From positions 1 through 64,000 of the forward strand of contig NZ_JACICY010000006.1 in NCBI RefSeq assembly GCF_014196055.1: a DNA stretch of 64,000 nucleotides, given 5' to 3'. The position numbers and the translations under genes are program-made. Of this stretch, positions 23,795 through 33,022 are shown in pieces. This stretch comes from Novosphingobium hassiacum. Lineage in GTDB: Bacteria > Pseudomonadota > Alphaproteobacteria > Sphingomonadales > Sphingomonadaceae. Within the stretch, counting starts at the first letter, position 1, and each line of letters starts with the position of its first letter. Under the pieces are notes generated by a model, which did not search any database, was not told the DNA's origin, and saw only the letters and a list, made by a program, of their open reading frames with translations.

Positions 23795-25303
23795 TTACAG
23801 CAACGGCATCGTGATGGCTTTCACCTCGGTGTAAAGCTCGATTGCGCTATGGCCGAGTTCGTGCCCGTACCCGGACATCTTCCAGCCACCGAAGGGCACC
23901 GCCGGATCAAGGATGTTGTGCGCGTTGATCCACACATTGCCAGCCTTCAGGCCACTGGCAAAACGGTTCGCGGCATGAAGATCGCTTGTCCAGACACTGG
24001 CACCAAGGCCAAAACAGGTGTCATTGGCCAACCGCAGCGCTTCTTCTTCGGTGTCGAATGGCAACGCGATCACCACGGGGCCAAACACCTCGTCGCGGAA
24101 GATGGTCATTTCCGGCGTGCCATCGGCAAGGACGGTCGGGCGGTAGAAAAACCCGTCACCTTCCGGCACTGTCCCGCCCGCCACAAGGCGCGCGCCCTGT
24201 GCCAATGCACCTTCCACAAATCCCTTCACGCGGTCGCGCTGACGCGCGGATATCAGCGGCCCCATTTGCGCCTGCGGGTCATCGGACGTGCCCAACGTCA
24301 TGCCGTTGGCTGCTGCAGCAAGGCCCTGGACCACATCTTCATAAATGCTGCGATGGACAATAAGTCGCGAACCTGCCGTGCACACCTGTCCATGATTGAA
24401 GAAGATTGCGCCCGCCGCACCTTCGACCGCCATTGGCACCGGACAATCGGCAAGCACGACGACGGGGCTCTTGCCGCCCAGTTCCAGGCTTAGCCGCTTC
24501 ATCGTCGAGGCAGCCCGCCGCTGGATGTCCTGCCCTGCGCTGGTCGATCCGGTGAACGCGATCTTGTCCACATCGGGATGTTCGACCAGAGCAACGCCCA
24601 CCTCGCGCCCGCCCGTAACGATGTTGACCACGCCGGCCGGAATGCCGGCCTCATCCACCAGCCGCGCAAGATAGAGCGCGCTGAGCGGAGTATCCTCGGC
24701 CGGTTTGAGGACCACCGTGCATCCTGCCGCCAGAGCCGGAGCAATCTTCCAGATCGCCATGACCAGCGGGAAATTCCACGGGATGATCTGCCCCACCACA
24801 CCCACAGGCTCGCGCACCGTGCGCGCTGAGAACTGCACGTCCGGAATGTAGGAGAACGACGGCGTAATTGTCGTCCCCTCGATCTTGGTCGTCCAGCCAG
24901 CAGTGTAGCGCAGCGAATCAAGCGCAATGACAACATCGCCATAGCGCGCAGCTGGCAGTATCTTGCCGGTATCGCGCGCTTCGAGTTGCGCGAGGATGTC
25001 GGCGTCGCGCTCGATCAGATCGGCGAGCCGGTGCAACATGCGCTCACGCAGTAGCGGCTTGAGCTTGCGCCATTCGGGGGCATTGAAGGCCTTGCGGGCG
25101 GCAATCACCGCAATATCGACATCTTGCGCGGTGCCTTCGGCAACAGAGCAAACGACCGCGCCGGTCGATGGGTCGACGACGTCACGTCGTGCACCACCAA
25201 CGGCGGGCACATCCCGCCCATCGATCCACAAGCCGAGACCGGAAGCCAAAAATGTCTCGGCGATTGCTTCAGCGCCTCGCGCTTCATTTGCACCACTTGC
25301 CAT
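23795..25303 (-). CDS. NAD(P)-dependent aldehyde dehydrogenase, probably for indole-3-acetaldehyde
   Basis: The 502-residue protein is a complete class I-type aldehyde dehydrogenase. Asn177 (IPWNFP), Glu274 (LELGGKSP) and the nucleophile Cys308 ([12 protein letters not shown]) are all present, as is the cofactor region [12 protein letters not shown]. It turns an aldehyde into the acid. Its position between the amine dehydrogenase unit and iacA suggests that it makes IAA from the aldehyde released by AauBA; this is inference. The ATG at 25303 is chosen because GGGAGTG precedes it and family homology begins soon after. It is divergent from the AraC-type gene. Confidence 0.8.
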   Translation of the reverse strand: MASGANEARGAEAIAETFLASGLGLWIDGRDVPAVGGARRDVVDPSTGAVVCSVAEGTAQDVDIAVIAARKAFNAPEWRKLKPLLRERMLHRLADLIERDADILAQLEARDTGKILPAARYGDVVIALDSLRYTAGWTTKIEGTTITPSFSYIPDVQFSARTVREPVGVVGQIIPWNFPLVMAIWKIAPALAAGCTVVLKPAEDTPLSALYLARLVDEAGIPAGVVNIVTGGREVGVALVEHPDVDKIAFTGSTSAGQDIQRRAASTMKRLSLELGGKSPVVVLADCPVPMAVEGAAGAIFFNHGQVCTAGSRLIVHRSIYEDVVQGLAAAANGMTLGTSDDPQAQMGPLISARQRDRVKGFVEGALAQGARLVAGGTVPEGDGFFYRPTVLADGTPEMTIFRDEVFGPVVIALPFDTEEEALRLANDTCFGLGASVWTSDLHAANRFASGLKAGNVWINAHNILDPAVPFGGWKMSGYGHELGHSAIELYTEVKAITMPLL

Positions 25304-25530
25304 TGACCCACACTCCCGATGCATGGCCCATGCGGCCCGTCCTCTTGGGCTAGAAGCGGATGCAACCGACTGGCTATCCGATTTGCGCAACAGGTGTGCC
25401 GAAACGGAAGGGCCTTCGACTCCTCGCTTGACTCATCACGGTAACACGTGTGTCTTCTCCTCGGAGACGAAGACGCTGCGTGGCTTGAAGGACGCAAGGC
25501 CGCGCCAGCCAAACCGGACGGAGCAGGGTC
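25304..25530. promoter_or_regulatory. Divergent promoter region of aldehyde dehydrogenase and AraC-type genes
   Basis: This 227-bp region separates the two divergent genes. TTGACT at 25428-25433 could be a rightward -35 box, and the palindrome ACACGTGT at 25444-25451 lies just downstream of it. No XylS-type direct repeat was found by eye. GGAGCAGG precedes the GTG start of the AraC-type gene. Confidence 0.4.
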
Positions 25531-26517
25531 GTGCTTGCATCGCTTGCCCAAGCCAATGTGCCCGGCGTGTCGAGCCTGTGCTCGAACGATGCAGAAGTCG
25601 TGCACAACGCCCTGTCACGCCAACTGTCGCGCCACAGCTTCGATTGCAGCCCCGGCATACGGCTTGATGCGCGCGTCTACAGCGCCGAAATTGGCAGCAT
25701 CCAGATCGTCGATCTGCAATATGGCGCGGATGTCGGCGTGTCCGCCGAACTTGGCGATGACCATATCCTTGTCCATCTCGCGCTCGACGGCGAAACGACG
25801 ATGTGGGCAAACCATGGAAAGATCATCCTGCGCCGCGACGAGATGATTGTGTCCTCGCCGGGAACGCCTTTGCGTGTGGAAATGACGCCGCAATGTCGCC
25901 ATCTCGCCGTGCGCCTGCCGGTCGCCACTTGCACTGAATATCTTTCGCGCGAACTGCACATTCCCGTCAGCCACCCGCTGGAGTTCTATTCCGGCAACCA
26001 CGCCGCGCGCGAATTGCCGCTCGTCTGGCGCGAGATGATCCATCACATCAGTGCCCAGTTGCGCCTTGGCCCTAGCATCATGGCCAGTCGGCGGCTGAAG
26101 CGGCAGTATGAAATGGTCCTGGCTGAAGTGCTGCTGGGCAACTACACCAACAGCTATTCCGAACAGATTGCGCTGCACGGCAATGACATTTCGCCACGCC
26201 ATGTCCGTCGGGCGCGAGAGATCATTCATCAGTCTCTGGACGACACGATCTCGATCAATGCATTGGCCACGCAAGTCGGCGTTTCGGTGCGATCGCTGCA
26301 GAATGGTTTCCGCGATTTCCTTGGCCTGACGCCGCTGGAATATGTGCGCCGCCACCGGCTCGAACGGCTCCACGCCGCGCTCATGGTTGGCAGTGGCGAT
26401 ACAAGCGTTACCGAACTTATGCTGGAATGCGGGATCGTCAATTTCGGACGCTATGCCCAGTATTATCGCCAGCAGTACGGCTGCCTGCCCTCTGAAACGC
26501 TGCGCCGCCGCGTTTAG
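25531..26517 (+). CDS. AraC/XylS family transcriptional regulator
   Basis: The 328-residue protein has an N-terminal AraC-binding-like sensor domain (about residues 30-190, with LVHLALDGETTMWANHGK and a GTPLRVEM turn). The C-terminal double helix-turn-helix covers residues 225-325: SINALATQVGVSVRSLQNGF followed by ECGIVNFGRYAQYYRQQYG. Proteins of this layout (FeaR-like, XylS-like) activate catabolic genes in response to amines, acids or aldehydes. It starts at a GTG with GGAGCAGG upstream. It is divergent from the aldehyde dehydrogenase and upstream of aauBEDA, so it probably activates both. FeaR, which controls tyramine/phenethylamine oxidase and aldehyde dehydrogenase in E. coli, is a close parallel in logic. 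Confidence 0.75.
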   Translation: MLASLAQANVPGVSSLCSNDAEVVHNALSRQLSRHSFDCSPGIRLDARVYSAEIGSIQIVDLQYGADVGVSAELGDDHILVHLALDGETTMWANHGKIILRRDEMIVSSPGTPLRVEMTPQCRHLAVRLPVATCTEYLSRELHIPVSHPLEFYSGNHAARELPLVWREMIHHISAQLRLGPSIMASRRLKRQYEMVLAEVLLGNYTNSYSEQIALHGNDISPRHVRRAREIIHQSLDDTISINALATQVGVSVRSLQNGFRDFLGLTPLEYVRRHRLERLHAALMVGSGDTSVTELMLECGIVNFGRYAQYYRQQYGCLPSETLRRRV

Positions 26518-26924
26518 GTGATGGTCCTCCCGACGACGGACCGGCCAGGTTTCGTTTGTGGCGCACCGACTGCCCCAAAGTACTTCCCGATTGTCCTGCA
26601 CGGCGCCTTGGCCGGTGTCCGGAACACGCATCGGTCTATACAAATCACGCTTCAATCGTTGCCGACCGGCTTATTGCAGAAAGATCTGGCGGAGCAGGAA
26701 TCGGCACAAATCAGGGGTTCCCTGTCCTCGCCATGCCAAACGCGAAAATCCTGTCCGAATTCGGAAGCGTTATGCAATTGAAAATGTCGCCGCTTTCATC
26801 GATTCTCGGTCACATCTGATAACAAGCACGCCAATCGGACGGATGTCCGTGCCAATGCCATTGTCTGTCGAGCCCATTTGCACGACTGACTGCTCGGGCC
26901 GGTCAAAGGGGAGCACGCCACACT
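26518..26924. other. 407-bp upstream region of the amine dehydrogenase operon
   Basis: No gene is visible here. A perfect 12-bp palindrome TCCGAATTCGGA lies at 26754-26765, and CGGAC-GGAT-GTCCG lies at 26836-26849, about 75 bp before the aauB start. Either may be an operator. The rest shows no recognisable signal. Confidence 0.4.
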
Positions 26925-28136
26925 ATGTATGCAGATCGACTGAAGGGGCTACCTCTCTTCATGGCAGCATTGGGGCTGCTGGTCAGCTCTGCTGATGCCC
27001 GGCCCGCAAAGAAGGCAGCGCCGCCCAAGGTGCCAGTCCTTGCCACCGAGGACGTGACGCTGGTCGAGTTGAAAGATCGCATGCCGCCGCACTGGGTGGT
27101 GGTAAACGATGTCGTGTTCACCCACCTGATCGACGGGCGCAGCTACATCGTCGATGCCGACAGCGGGACGTATCTTGGCACCGTTCCGGGCGGCCATTCG
27201 CACGTTGGCGTGCAGTTCACGCCCGATGCTTCAACCTTGTTGATACCTGCCACGTTCTTCTCGCGCGGCAGCCGGGGCGAACGAACCGATGTCATCACCT
27301 GGTTCGGCCTGAAGGACCTGATGCCTGGCGCAGAAGTCGTGATCCCGCCCAAGCGTGTGCAGGCTCTTCCCTTGCTTTCCTCGATCCCGTTGACCGACGA
27401 CGGGCGCTTCATGCTGATCTACAATTTCACGCCAGAGCAGACGATGACCGTCGTCGATGCTGCGGCCAAGACGCTGGTTGGCGAATTCGAAACGCCGGGC
27501 TGCGCCCTCGCGCATATGACCGGTCCGCGCAGTTTCATGATGCAATGTGCCGATGGCAGCATGCAATCAGGCGCGCTCGCCGAAGATGGCAAGATCACCC
27601 TGGGTGCCACCACGCCACCCCTCTTCGAGCGCGAAGATCCGGCGAGTGACAAGCCTGTGCGGATCGCGTCAAGCCGCTGGTTGTTCATCACCTTTTCGGG
27701 CGCTGTTGCCGAAGTCGACAATGCTACCGGCACGCCGACGCCTGGCGCACGCTGGAAACTGACGGCGGCAGGCGAAGAAGCGTGGCGTCCCGGTGGATTG
27801 CAGCCTTACGCCTATCATGCACCCTCAGGGTTGCTTTATGTCCTCATGCATGAAGGCGGCCCCGGCACCCACAAGCATCCCGGCACCGAAATCTGGGTGT
27901 TCGACGTCGCTGCCAAAAAGCGCGTTGCTCGCCTGCCGCTCGAAACGCCATCCACGGCCGTATCGATCAGTAACGATGCCGATCCATTGCTTTACACAGC
28001 CCTGTTCGGTTCCGGCACGCTCGTCGTGCGTCGCCCCTCGGACGCTGCGATCCTTCGCAAGGTCGAAGGGCTCGGTTCGGACATTACGTTGATTCAGGCC
28101 CCGCCGGTCGCTCCCGCCGCTGCGACGGCGCCATGA
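26925..28136 (+). CDS. aauB: Amine dehydrogenase large (beta-propeller) subunit, AauB/MauB
   Basis: The 403-residue protein has a signal peptide (LFMAALGLLVSSADA) and then the seven-bladed propeller of methylamine/aromatic amine dehydrogenase heavy chains. Recognisable parts are VVVNDVVFTHLIDGRSYIVDADSG, GHSHVGVQFTPDASTL, and the late LLYVLMHEGGPGTHKHPGTEIWVFD, a family hallmark. It holds the TTQ-bearing small subunit and channels the amine to it in the periplasm. It opens the operon aauB-aauE-aauD-aauA-cytochrome c, with an ATGA overlap to aauE. AAGGGGAG lies eleven bases before the ATG. I prefer the aromatic-amine type because the small subunit reads like AADH rather than methylamine dehydrogenase. 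Confidence 0.85.
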   Translation: MYADRLKGLPLFMAALGLLVSSADARPAKKAAPPKVPVLATEDVTLVELKDRMPPHWVVVNDVVFTHLIDGRSYIVDADSGTYLGTVPGGHSHVGVQFTPDASTLLIPATFFSRGSRGERTDVITWFGLKDLMPGAEVVIPPKRVQALPLLSSIPLTDDGRFMLIYNFTPEQTMTVVDAAAKTLVGEFETPGCALAHMTGPRSFMMQCADGSMQSGALAEDGKITLGATTPPLFEREDPASDKPVRIASSRWLFITFSGAVAEVDNATGTPTPGARWKLTAAGEEAWRPGGLQPYAYHAPSGLLYVLMHEGGPGTHKHPGTEIWVFDVAAKKRVARLPLETPSTAVSISNDADPLLYTALFGSGTLVVRRPSDAAILRKVEGLGSDITLIQAPPVAPAAATAP

Positions 28137-28675
28137 ACGACCCGATCATCCTTTGGCTGGGCGGGCTCGGTCTTGGTGCCCTGATGTTGGCAAGCGCTTT
28201 GCACAAACTGCGCGATCTGCGGCAGTTTTCCGGCGCGGTGACGGGCTACAATATCGTCCCGGCTGTGCTGGTGCCTTTGGCAGCGCCGCTTCTTGCCATG
28301 GCAGAACTTGCCGCTGGCCTTGCGGCGCTGATGGTGCCCTTTGTCGCTTCTGTCGGAAAGACAGGCATGATCGCCAGCGCCGCAATCCTCATGCTTTACG
28401 CAACAGTGATTGCCTTCAACATCGCGCGCGGCAACACGGCGATCGACTGCGGCTGCTTTGGCTTCGGCGCACGTGGACCCGGTTTGCGGCGCGGCATGAT
28501 TGTGCGCAACATTGCCTTTGCGGCGCTCGCCCTGCCCGCCGTTGTTGAAGCGGCGTCGCGCGAATTTGTCTGGCTCGATGCGATCACCCTGCTTGGCGGG
28601 CTGATCGTGCTGGGTCTTGTCTATGCGGGCGGCGAACTCTCGCTTGCCCTTCCCACCAAGGAGACTGCGGCATGA
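28133..28675 (+). CDS. aauE: MauE/AauE membrane protein for amine dehydrogenase maturation
   Basis: The 180-residue protein has four or five hydrophobic segments (WLGGLGLGALMLASALHKL, VLVPLAAPLLAMAELAAGLAAL, GMIASAAILMLYATVIAFNI and later ones) and a conserved Cys pair in IDCGCFGFG. This is the DoxX-like MauE family. MauE and MauD are needed to export, oxidise and stabilise the small subunit with its six disulphides. Both ends overlap the neighbouring genes by ATGA, so it is tightly co-translated with aauB and aauD. Confidence 0.85.
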   Translation: MNDPIILWLGGLGLGALMLASALHKLRDLRQFSGAVTGYNIVPAVLVPLAAPLLAMAELAAGLAALMVPFVASVGKTGMIASAAILMLYATVIAFNIARGNTAIDCGCFGFGARGPGLRRGMIVRNIAFAALALPAVVEAASREFVWLDAITLLGGLIVLGLVYAGGELSLALPTKETAA

Positions 28676-29280
28676 CGAACGCCGTGATAGCTGCGCTGAT
28701 CGCGCTGTGGGCACTGGTCATTGGCCTGTGCCTCGTCGTCATTGCCCTGCTGCGCCAGGTTGGCATGTTGCATGAACGGCTTGGCCCGGTCGGGGCGCTG
28801 GTCATGCCGGGCGGTCCGGCTGTGGGCGATGCGGCACCCTCGTTCGAGCTTGCGGCAGTGGATGGCAGGGCGGTTCGGATCGGCGGCGCAAGTACCGCTC
28901 CGCTCACGCTGCTGTTCTTCCTCTCGCCCAGCTGCCCCGTTTGCAAATCGCTGCTGCCGCTGGTCAAATCGGTAGAGCGTGAACGACGCGGCGCGCTTCA
29001 GGTCGTGCTTGCCAGCGATGGCGACATGCCCGCGCAGCTCGCCATGATCAAGCGTGAGAAGCTCGAGGCTTACCCGCTCGTGCTTTCCACGCCGCTTGGT
29101 CTTGCCTATCAGGTCTCGAAGCTGCCTCATGCAGTGCTGATCGATGCCGCCGGGACGATCGTCGCCAAGGGCCTGGTCAACAATCGCGAACACCTTGAAA
29201 GCCTGTTCGAAGCGCACCGTCTGGGCGTAGGATCACTGCAGGATCTTGCGGCCCGCACTATGGCCGAGGCTGCGGAATGA
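28672..29280 (+). CDS. aauD: MauD/AauD thioredoxin-like protein
   Basis: The 202-residue protein has an N-terminal membrane anchor (AALIALWALVIGLCLVVIALL) and a periplasmic thioredoxin-like domain. The redox motif is SPSCPVCKSLLP near residue 88, and the cis-Pro loop is KLPHAVLID. MauD is required for correct disulphide formation in the amine dehydrogenase small subunit, which has many cysteines. It overlaps aauE by ATGA and is 36 bp upstream of aauA. All key residues are present. Confidence 0.85.
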   Translation: MTNAVIAALIALWALVIGLCLVVIALLRQVGMLHERLGPVGALVMPGGPAVGDAAPSFELAAVDGRAVRIGGASTAPLTLLFFLSPSCPVCKSLLPLVKSVERERRGALQVVLASDGDMPAQLAMIKREKLEAYPLVLSTPLGLAYQVSKLPHAVLIDAAGTIVAKGLVNNREHLESLFEAHRLGVGSLQDLAARTMAEAAE

Positions 29281-29316
29281 CGGGCAAAGCACCGAACATC
29301 AACAGGGATATCAACC

Positions 29317-29838
29317 ATGCGCAGATTTGATCGTGCGGCAGAATATCTGGCGCGGTCCACCGCCCGAAATACCTCGCGTCGTGGCTTCATCGGACGTCTT
29401 GGCGCGATTGTCACCGCCACCGGCGCGGCAACGCTTCTCCCGATCTCCCGCGTGCGTGCTGAAAAGGCCGCCGTGCCTATTCAGGTTCAGGAAGAAGGCG
29501 ATCCCAATTCGTGCGATTACTGGCGCTATTGCGCGGTCGATGGGTTCCTGTGTTCATGCTGCGGGGGTTCGGCATCATCCTGCCCGCCGGGGACTGAGCC
29601 TTCACCGATCACCTGGCTCGGCACGTGCCGCAATCCCACCGATGGCCGCAACTATGTGATCAGCTACAACGACTGCTGTGGCAAGGCTGCCTGCGGCCGC
29701 TGCAATTGCAGCAGGGACGAAGGCGCAACGCCGGTCTATCAGCCGACCACGGCCAATGATCTTGATTGGTGCCTCGGCACGCAGACTGGTGTGGCCTATC
29801 ACTGCTCGCTCTCGGTGGTGACAGGTCCGGCGGACTGA
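29317..29838 (+). CDS. aauA: Aromatic amine dehydrogenase small subunit with TTQ cofactor
   Basis: The 173-residue precursor has a twin-arginine signal (TSRRGFIGRLGAIVTATG) and a Cys-rich mature part. Trp100 (SPITWLGTC) and Trp151 (NDLDWCLG) are 51 residues apart, the same distance as the two tryptophans that form tryptophan tryptophylquinone in known enzymes. Asp75 (AVDGFLCSCCGG) and Asp119 (SYNDCCGKAACGRC) correspond to the Asp residues used in TTQ formation and catalysis. The stretches AVDGFLCSCCGG and CCGKAACGRC agree, from memory, with the aromatic amine enzyme of Alcaligenes rather than with methylamine dehydrogenase. The enzyme oxidises amines such as tyramine or tryptamine to aldehydes in the periplasm. 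It is followed by a cytochrome c gene after 5 bp. Confidence 0.85.
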   Translation: MRRFDRAAEYLARSTARNTSRRGFIGRLGAIVTATGAATLLPISRVRAEKAAVPIQVQEEGDPNSCDYWRYCAVDGFLCSCCGGSASSCPPGTEPSPITWLGTCRNPTDGRNYVISYNDCCGKAACGRCNCSRDEGATPVYQPTTANDLDWCLGTQTGVAYHCSLSVVTGPAD

Positions 29839-29843
29839 CCGCG

Positions 29844-30347
29844 ATGGCCTATCCGCTGCCCCTGTTTGCGCTTGCCGCTTCGGTTGTCACAGCAGTGGCG
29901 GCTACCGTCGCTGCGGCAAGCGCGCCGGTCGCGATCCGTCCGGCAGACATGGTGGCCAAGACCCGGGTCGAAGTGGACTATGCCCTCCATTGCCAGGGCT
30001 GCCACCTCCCTGACGGGCGCGGCATCGCTGGCAAGGTGCCCGATCTGCGCGCCTCGCTCGGTCGGTTTCTCGAAGTGCCCGGCGGACGCGCGTATATCAT
30101 GCAGGTTCCGGGCGTTGCCACATCCCGGCTGGACAATGACGGGACGGCCCGCCTGCTCAATTGGCTCGTGGTAGAGATGGGCGCTCCCGCTTCCTGCAAG
30201 CCCGCACCTTTTACCGCAGCCGAAGTTGGCGCCCTTCGCGCAAACTGGCTGCGCACGGCCCGCCCCGTGCGCGAGCGTCTGATGCAGCAGATTGGTGCAT
30301 TGCCGATACCGCAGGCACGCGCGCGGCGCCCGACTTGCCCCACCTGA
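29844..30347 (+). CDS. Monohaem cytochrome c, likely electron acceptor of the amine dehydrogenase
   Basis: The 167-residue protein has a signal peptide (LFALAASVVTAVAATVAAASA) and one haem-binding motif, Cys50-x-x-Cys53-His54 (HCQGCHLPDGRG). Met86 (AYIMQVPG) is a plausible axial ligand. It lies five bases after aauA and would receive electrons from TTQ and pass them to the respiratory chain. A small periplasmic monohaem cytochrome gene also follows aauA in the described Alcaligenes cluster, as far as I recall. No azurin or amicyanin gene is present. The ATG at 29844 is the first that gives a normal signal peptide. Confidence 0.75.
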   Translation: MAYPLPLFALAASVVTAVAATVAAASAPVAIRPADMVAKTRVEVDYALHCQGCHLPDGRGIAGKVPDLRASLGRFLEVPGGRAYIMQVPGVATSRLDNDGTARLLNWLVVEMGAPASCKPAPFTAAEVGALRANWLRTARPVRERLMQQIGALPIPQARARRPTCPT

Positions 30348-30351
30348 ACTT

Positions 30352-30388
30352 ATACCTTCCGGGTATGATCCATGCGATAATCGCGCAT
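30352..30388 (+). promoter_or_regulatory. CatM/BenM-type LysR box before pcaIJFD
   Basis: ATAC-CTTCCGG-GTAT at 30352-30366 is an exact match to the ATAC-N7-GTAT consensus of CatM and BenM. A second dyad, ATGCG-N7-CGCAT at 30372-30388, has its centre 21 bp downstream, the arrangement expected for recognition and activation sites of a LysR tetramer. TTGACG at 30391-30396 may be the -35 box. The site is 60-100 bp before pcaI. Confidence 0.65.
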
Positions 30389-30448
30389 ATTTGACGCGTC
30401 CCGTTCTGTTTATGACGGGGTGCAGTACCTTCCCCTTCGCTAGAATGC

Positions 30449-31186
30449 ATGATCCCGATGTCCTCCAAGATTTTTCCTGACCCGAAAGCCGCGCTCGACG
30501 GTCTGCTGTTCGATGGAATGACCGTGATGTCCGGCGGCTTTGGCCTTTCCGGCAATCCGGAAAGCCTCATCCCGCAAATCCGCGACTCCGGCGTCACTGG
30601 CCTCACCGTCGTGTCCAACAACGCAGGCGCTGAGGGTTTCGGCCTGTGGATGTTGCTCCAGAGCCGCCAGATCACACGCATGATCGCGTCCTATGTCGGC
30701 GACAACAAGCTGTTCGAAGAGCAGTTTCTGTCCGGCGAACTCGAACTTGAACTGAGCCCGCAGGGCACTCTGGCCGAGCGCATCCGCGCTGGCGGTGCAG
30801 GAATCCCGGGCTTCTATACCCGCACTGGCGTTGGCACGACCGTTGCCGAAGGCAAACCGACCGAGGTATTCGAAGGCGAGGAATACGTGCGCGAAACCTG
30901 GCTGCGCGCGGACCTTGCGATCATCAAGGCGTGGCGGGCCGATCCGGCTGGCAACCTGATGTTCCGCAAAACCGCGCGCAACTTCAACCCGGTCATGGCC
31001 ACTGCTGCCAAGATCACCGTCGTTGAGGTGGAAGAAATCGTACCCGCAGGCACGTTCGATCCCGATTGCATTCATACCCCGGGGATCTACGTTGATCGTG
31101 TGGTGCTTTCGACGATCAATGAAAAGCGGATCGAGAAGCTGACCACCCGCCCCAAGCAGGCCACCGACGGGGAGTTGCAGGCATGA
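30449..31186 (+). CDS. pcaI: 3-oxoadipate CoA-transferase subunit A
   Basis: The 245-residue protein is the alpha subunit of a class I CoA-transferase. It shows the glycine-rich start ([20 protein letters not shown]), [19 protein letters not shown], and [18 protein letters not shown], all typical of subunit A. With PcaJ it moves CoA from succinyl-CoA to 3-oxoadipate in the cytoplasm. The start is ATG at 30449, though a second ATG at 30458 fits equally well and neither has a strong ribosome-binding site. It opens pcaI-pcaJ-pcaF-pcaD. The substrate is set by the adjacent pcaF and cat genes; closely related enzymes use acetoacetate. Confidence 0.85.
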   Translation: MIPMSSKIFPDPKAALDGLLFDGMTVMSGGFGLSGNPESLIPQIRDSGVTGLTVVSNNAGAEGFGLWMLLQSRQITRMIASYVGDNKLFEEQFLSGELELELSPQGTLAERIRAGGAGIPGFYTRTGVGTTVAEGKPTEVFEGEEYVRETWLRADLAIIKAWRADPAGNLMFRKTARNFNPVMATAAKITVVEVEEIVPAGTFDPDCIHTPGIYVDRVVLSTINEKRIEKLTTRPKQATDGELQA

Positions 31187-31821
31187 GCTGGACCCGCGAC
31201 GAAATGGCCGCGCGCGCCGCGCAGGAGCTGCGCGATGGCTACTATGTCAATCTTGGCATCGGCATACCGACACTGGTAGCAAACCATGTGCCCGAGGGCG
31301 TCAATGTCACCCTCCAGTCCGAAAACGGAATGCTCGGTATCGGCCCGTTCCCCTATGAAGGCGAAGCCGATCCTGATCTGATCAACGCCGGCAAGCAGAC
31401 CATCACCGCCCTGCCCGAAAGCAGCTTCTTTTCGAGTGCTGACAGCTTCGCGATGATCCGTGGTGGCCACATCGACATGGCCGTGCTGGGCGCGATGGAG
31501 GTTGCCGCTAACGGTGATCTTGCCAACTGGACGATCCCCGGCAAGATGGTGAAAGGCATGGGCGGCGCGATGGACCTTGTTGCCGGTGTCAAACGGATTG
31601 TGGTGGTCATGGACCATTGCGCAAAAGATGGCAGCCCTAAGATTCTGGAACGCTGCACGCTCCCGTTGACAGGCAAGGGTGTGGTCGATCTGATCATTAC
31701 CGATCTTGGCGTGATCTCGGTCGAAAAAGGCGCCAGACTTACGCTCGTCGAATGCGCGCCGGGCGTCAGCGTGGACGAGATTCGCGCCCGCACCGGCGCA
31801 GAATTGAAAGTGGCAGCATGA
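31183..31821 (+). CDS. pcaJ: 3-oxoadipate CoA-transferase subunit B
   Basis: The 212-residue beta subunit carries the catalytic glutamate, Glu47, in [11 protein letters not shown], which forms the enzyme-CoA thioester. [16 protein letters not shown] near the start and [28 protein letters not shown] are typical of the family. Its start overlaps the pcaI stop by ATGA and its stop overlaps the start of pcaF, so the two subunits and the thiolase are made together. Confidence 0.85.
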   Translation: MSWTRDEMAARAAQELRDGYYVNLGIGIPTLVANHVPEGVNVTLQSENGMLGIGPFPYEGEADPDLINAGKQTITALPESSFFSSADSFAMIRGGHIDMAVLGAMEVAANGDLANWTIPGKMVKGMGGAMDLVAGVKRIVVVMDHCAKDGSPKILERCTLPLTGKGVVDLIITDLGVISVEKGARLTLVECAPGVSVDEIRARTGAELKVAA

Positions 31822-33020
31822 TTCAAGCGTTTGTCTGCGATGCCGTGCGTACACCGATCGGGCGCCTGAACGGCAGCCTTGCATCCGTTCGCGCCGATGA
31901 TCTTGCAGCACTGCCGCTGCGCGCCCTTGTCGAGCGCAATCTTCAGGTGGATTGGGCGGCTATCGATGATGTCGTCCTCGGCTGTGCAAACCAGGCGGGC
32001 GAGGACAATCGCAATGTGGCGCGTATGGCCGTCCTCCTTGCAGGTTTGCCCGAAACGGTGCCGGGCGCCACGATCAATCGCCTGTGCGGTTCCGGCATGA
32101 ACGCGATCGGCATCGCCGCACAGGCCATCCGCAGCGGGGATGCTGCCTTGATGATCGCTGGCGGCGCCGAAAGCATGACGCGCGCACCCTATGTGCTCGG
32201 CAAAGCAGGATCGGCATTCGGCCGCGACCAGAAGATTGAAGATACAACCCTTGGCTGGCGTTTCGTCAATCCTGCCATGCAGCGCGAATATGGCGTCGAT
32301 ACTATGCCGCAAACGGCCGAAAACGTTGCGGTGCAGTGGAACGTATCGCGCGAAGAGCAGGACCGCTTCGCCTTTGCCAGCCAGGAAAAAGCTGCCGCCG
32401 CGCAGACAAACGGCCGTTTCGCGCGCGAGATCATCGAAGTTTGCGTCCCTGCCGGCAAAGGCCAGACGCGCGCGTTTGCGCAGGATGAACATCTGCGTGC
32501 CACCACCCTCGAAGCGCTGGGCGCATTGCGGCCCGTGGTCCACGGTCAAGGCACCGTGACCGCCGGAAACGCATCGGGCCTCAACGATGGCGCGGCTGCG
32601 ATGATCGTTGCGAGCGAAAGTGCCGCTTCGACACATGGCCTCGTCCCGCGCGCGCGGGTGGTCGGCATGGCTTCAGCAGGCGTGGCACCGCGCATCATGG
32701 GCGTCGGCCCTGTCGATGCGGCGCGCAAGCTGCTGGCGCGCACTGGCCTTGCGATGGGGCAAATGGACGTTATCGAACTGAACGAGGCCTTTGCCGCGCA
32801 GGCCATTCCCGTGCTGCGTGATCTGGACGTCGATCCCTTCGATCCCCGTGTCAATCCGAACGGTGGCGCTATTGCCCTTGGTCATCCGCTTGGCATGTCC
32901 GGCGCGCGACTGGTGCAAACCGCCGTGCAGGAATTGCACGAAACGGGTGGCCGCTATGCACTGGCCATGATGTGTGTCGGCGTAGGCCAGGGCATTGCCA
33001 TGATCGTGGAGCGCGTGTGA
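31818..33020 (+). CDS. pcaF: 3-oxoadipyl-CoA thiolase
   Basis: The 400-residue thiolase splits 3-oxoadipyl-CoA into succinyl-CoA and acetyl-CoA, the last step of the beta-ketoadipate pathway. The acyl-accepting Cys90 lies in [10 protein letters not shown]. The late [13 protein letters not shown] gives the catalytic His, and MCVGVGQG the second Cys. The N-terminal [14 protein letters not shown] is typical of PcaF/PaaJ. The ATG at 31818 overlaps the pcaJ stop. Sequence alone does not exclude a broader beta-ketothiolase, but the gene order fixes the role. Confidence 0.85.
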   Translation: MIQAFVCDAVRTPIGRLNGSLASVRADDLAALPLRALVERNLQVDWAAIDDVVLGCANQAGEDNRNVARMAVLLAGLPETVPGATINRLCGSGMNAIGIAAQAIRSGDAALMIAGGAESMTRAPYVLGKAGSAFGRDQKIEDTTLGWRFVNPAMQREYGVDTMPQTAENVAVQWNVSREEQDRFAFASQEKAAAAQTNGRFAREIIEVCVPAGKGQTRAFAQDEHLRATTLEALGALRPVVHGQGTVTAGNASGLNDGAAAMIVASESAASTHGLVPRARVVGMASAGVAPRIMGVGPVDAARKLLARTGLAMGQMDVIELNEAFAAQAIPVLRDLDVDPFDPRVNPNGGAIALGHPLGMSGARLVQTAVQELHETGGRYALAMMCVGVGQGIAMIVERV

Positions 33021-33022
33021 CC

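Noticed and set aside
26925-29838. Methylamine dehydrogenase instead of aromatic amine dehydrogenase
   Set aside because: The small subunit has AVDGFLCSCCGG and CCGKAACGRC, which fit the aromatic amine enzyme better than the methylamine enzyme. No amicyanin, MauF or MauG gene is present, and the context is aromatic catabolism.
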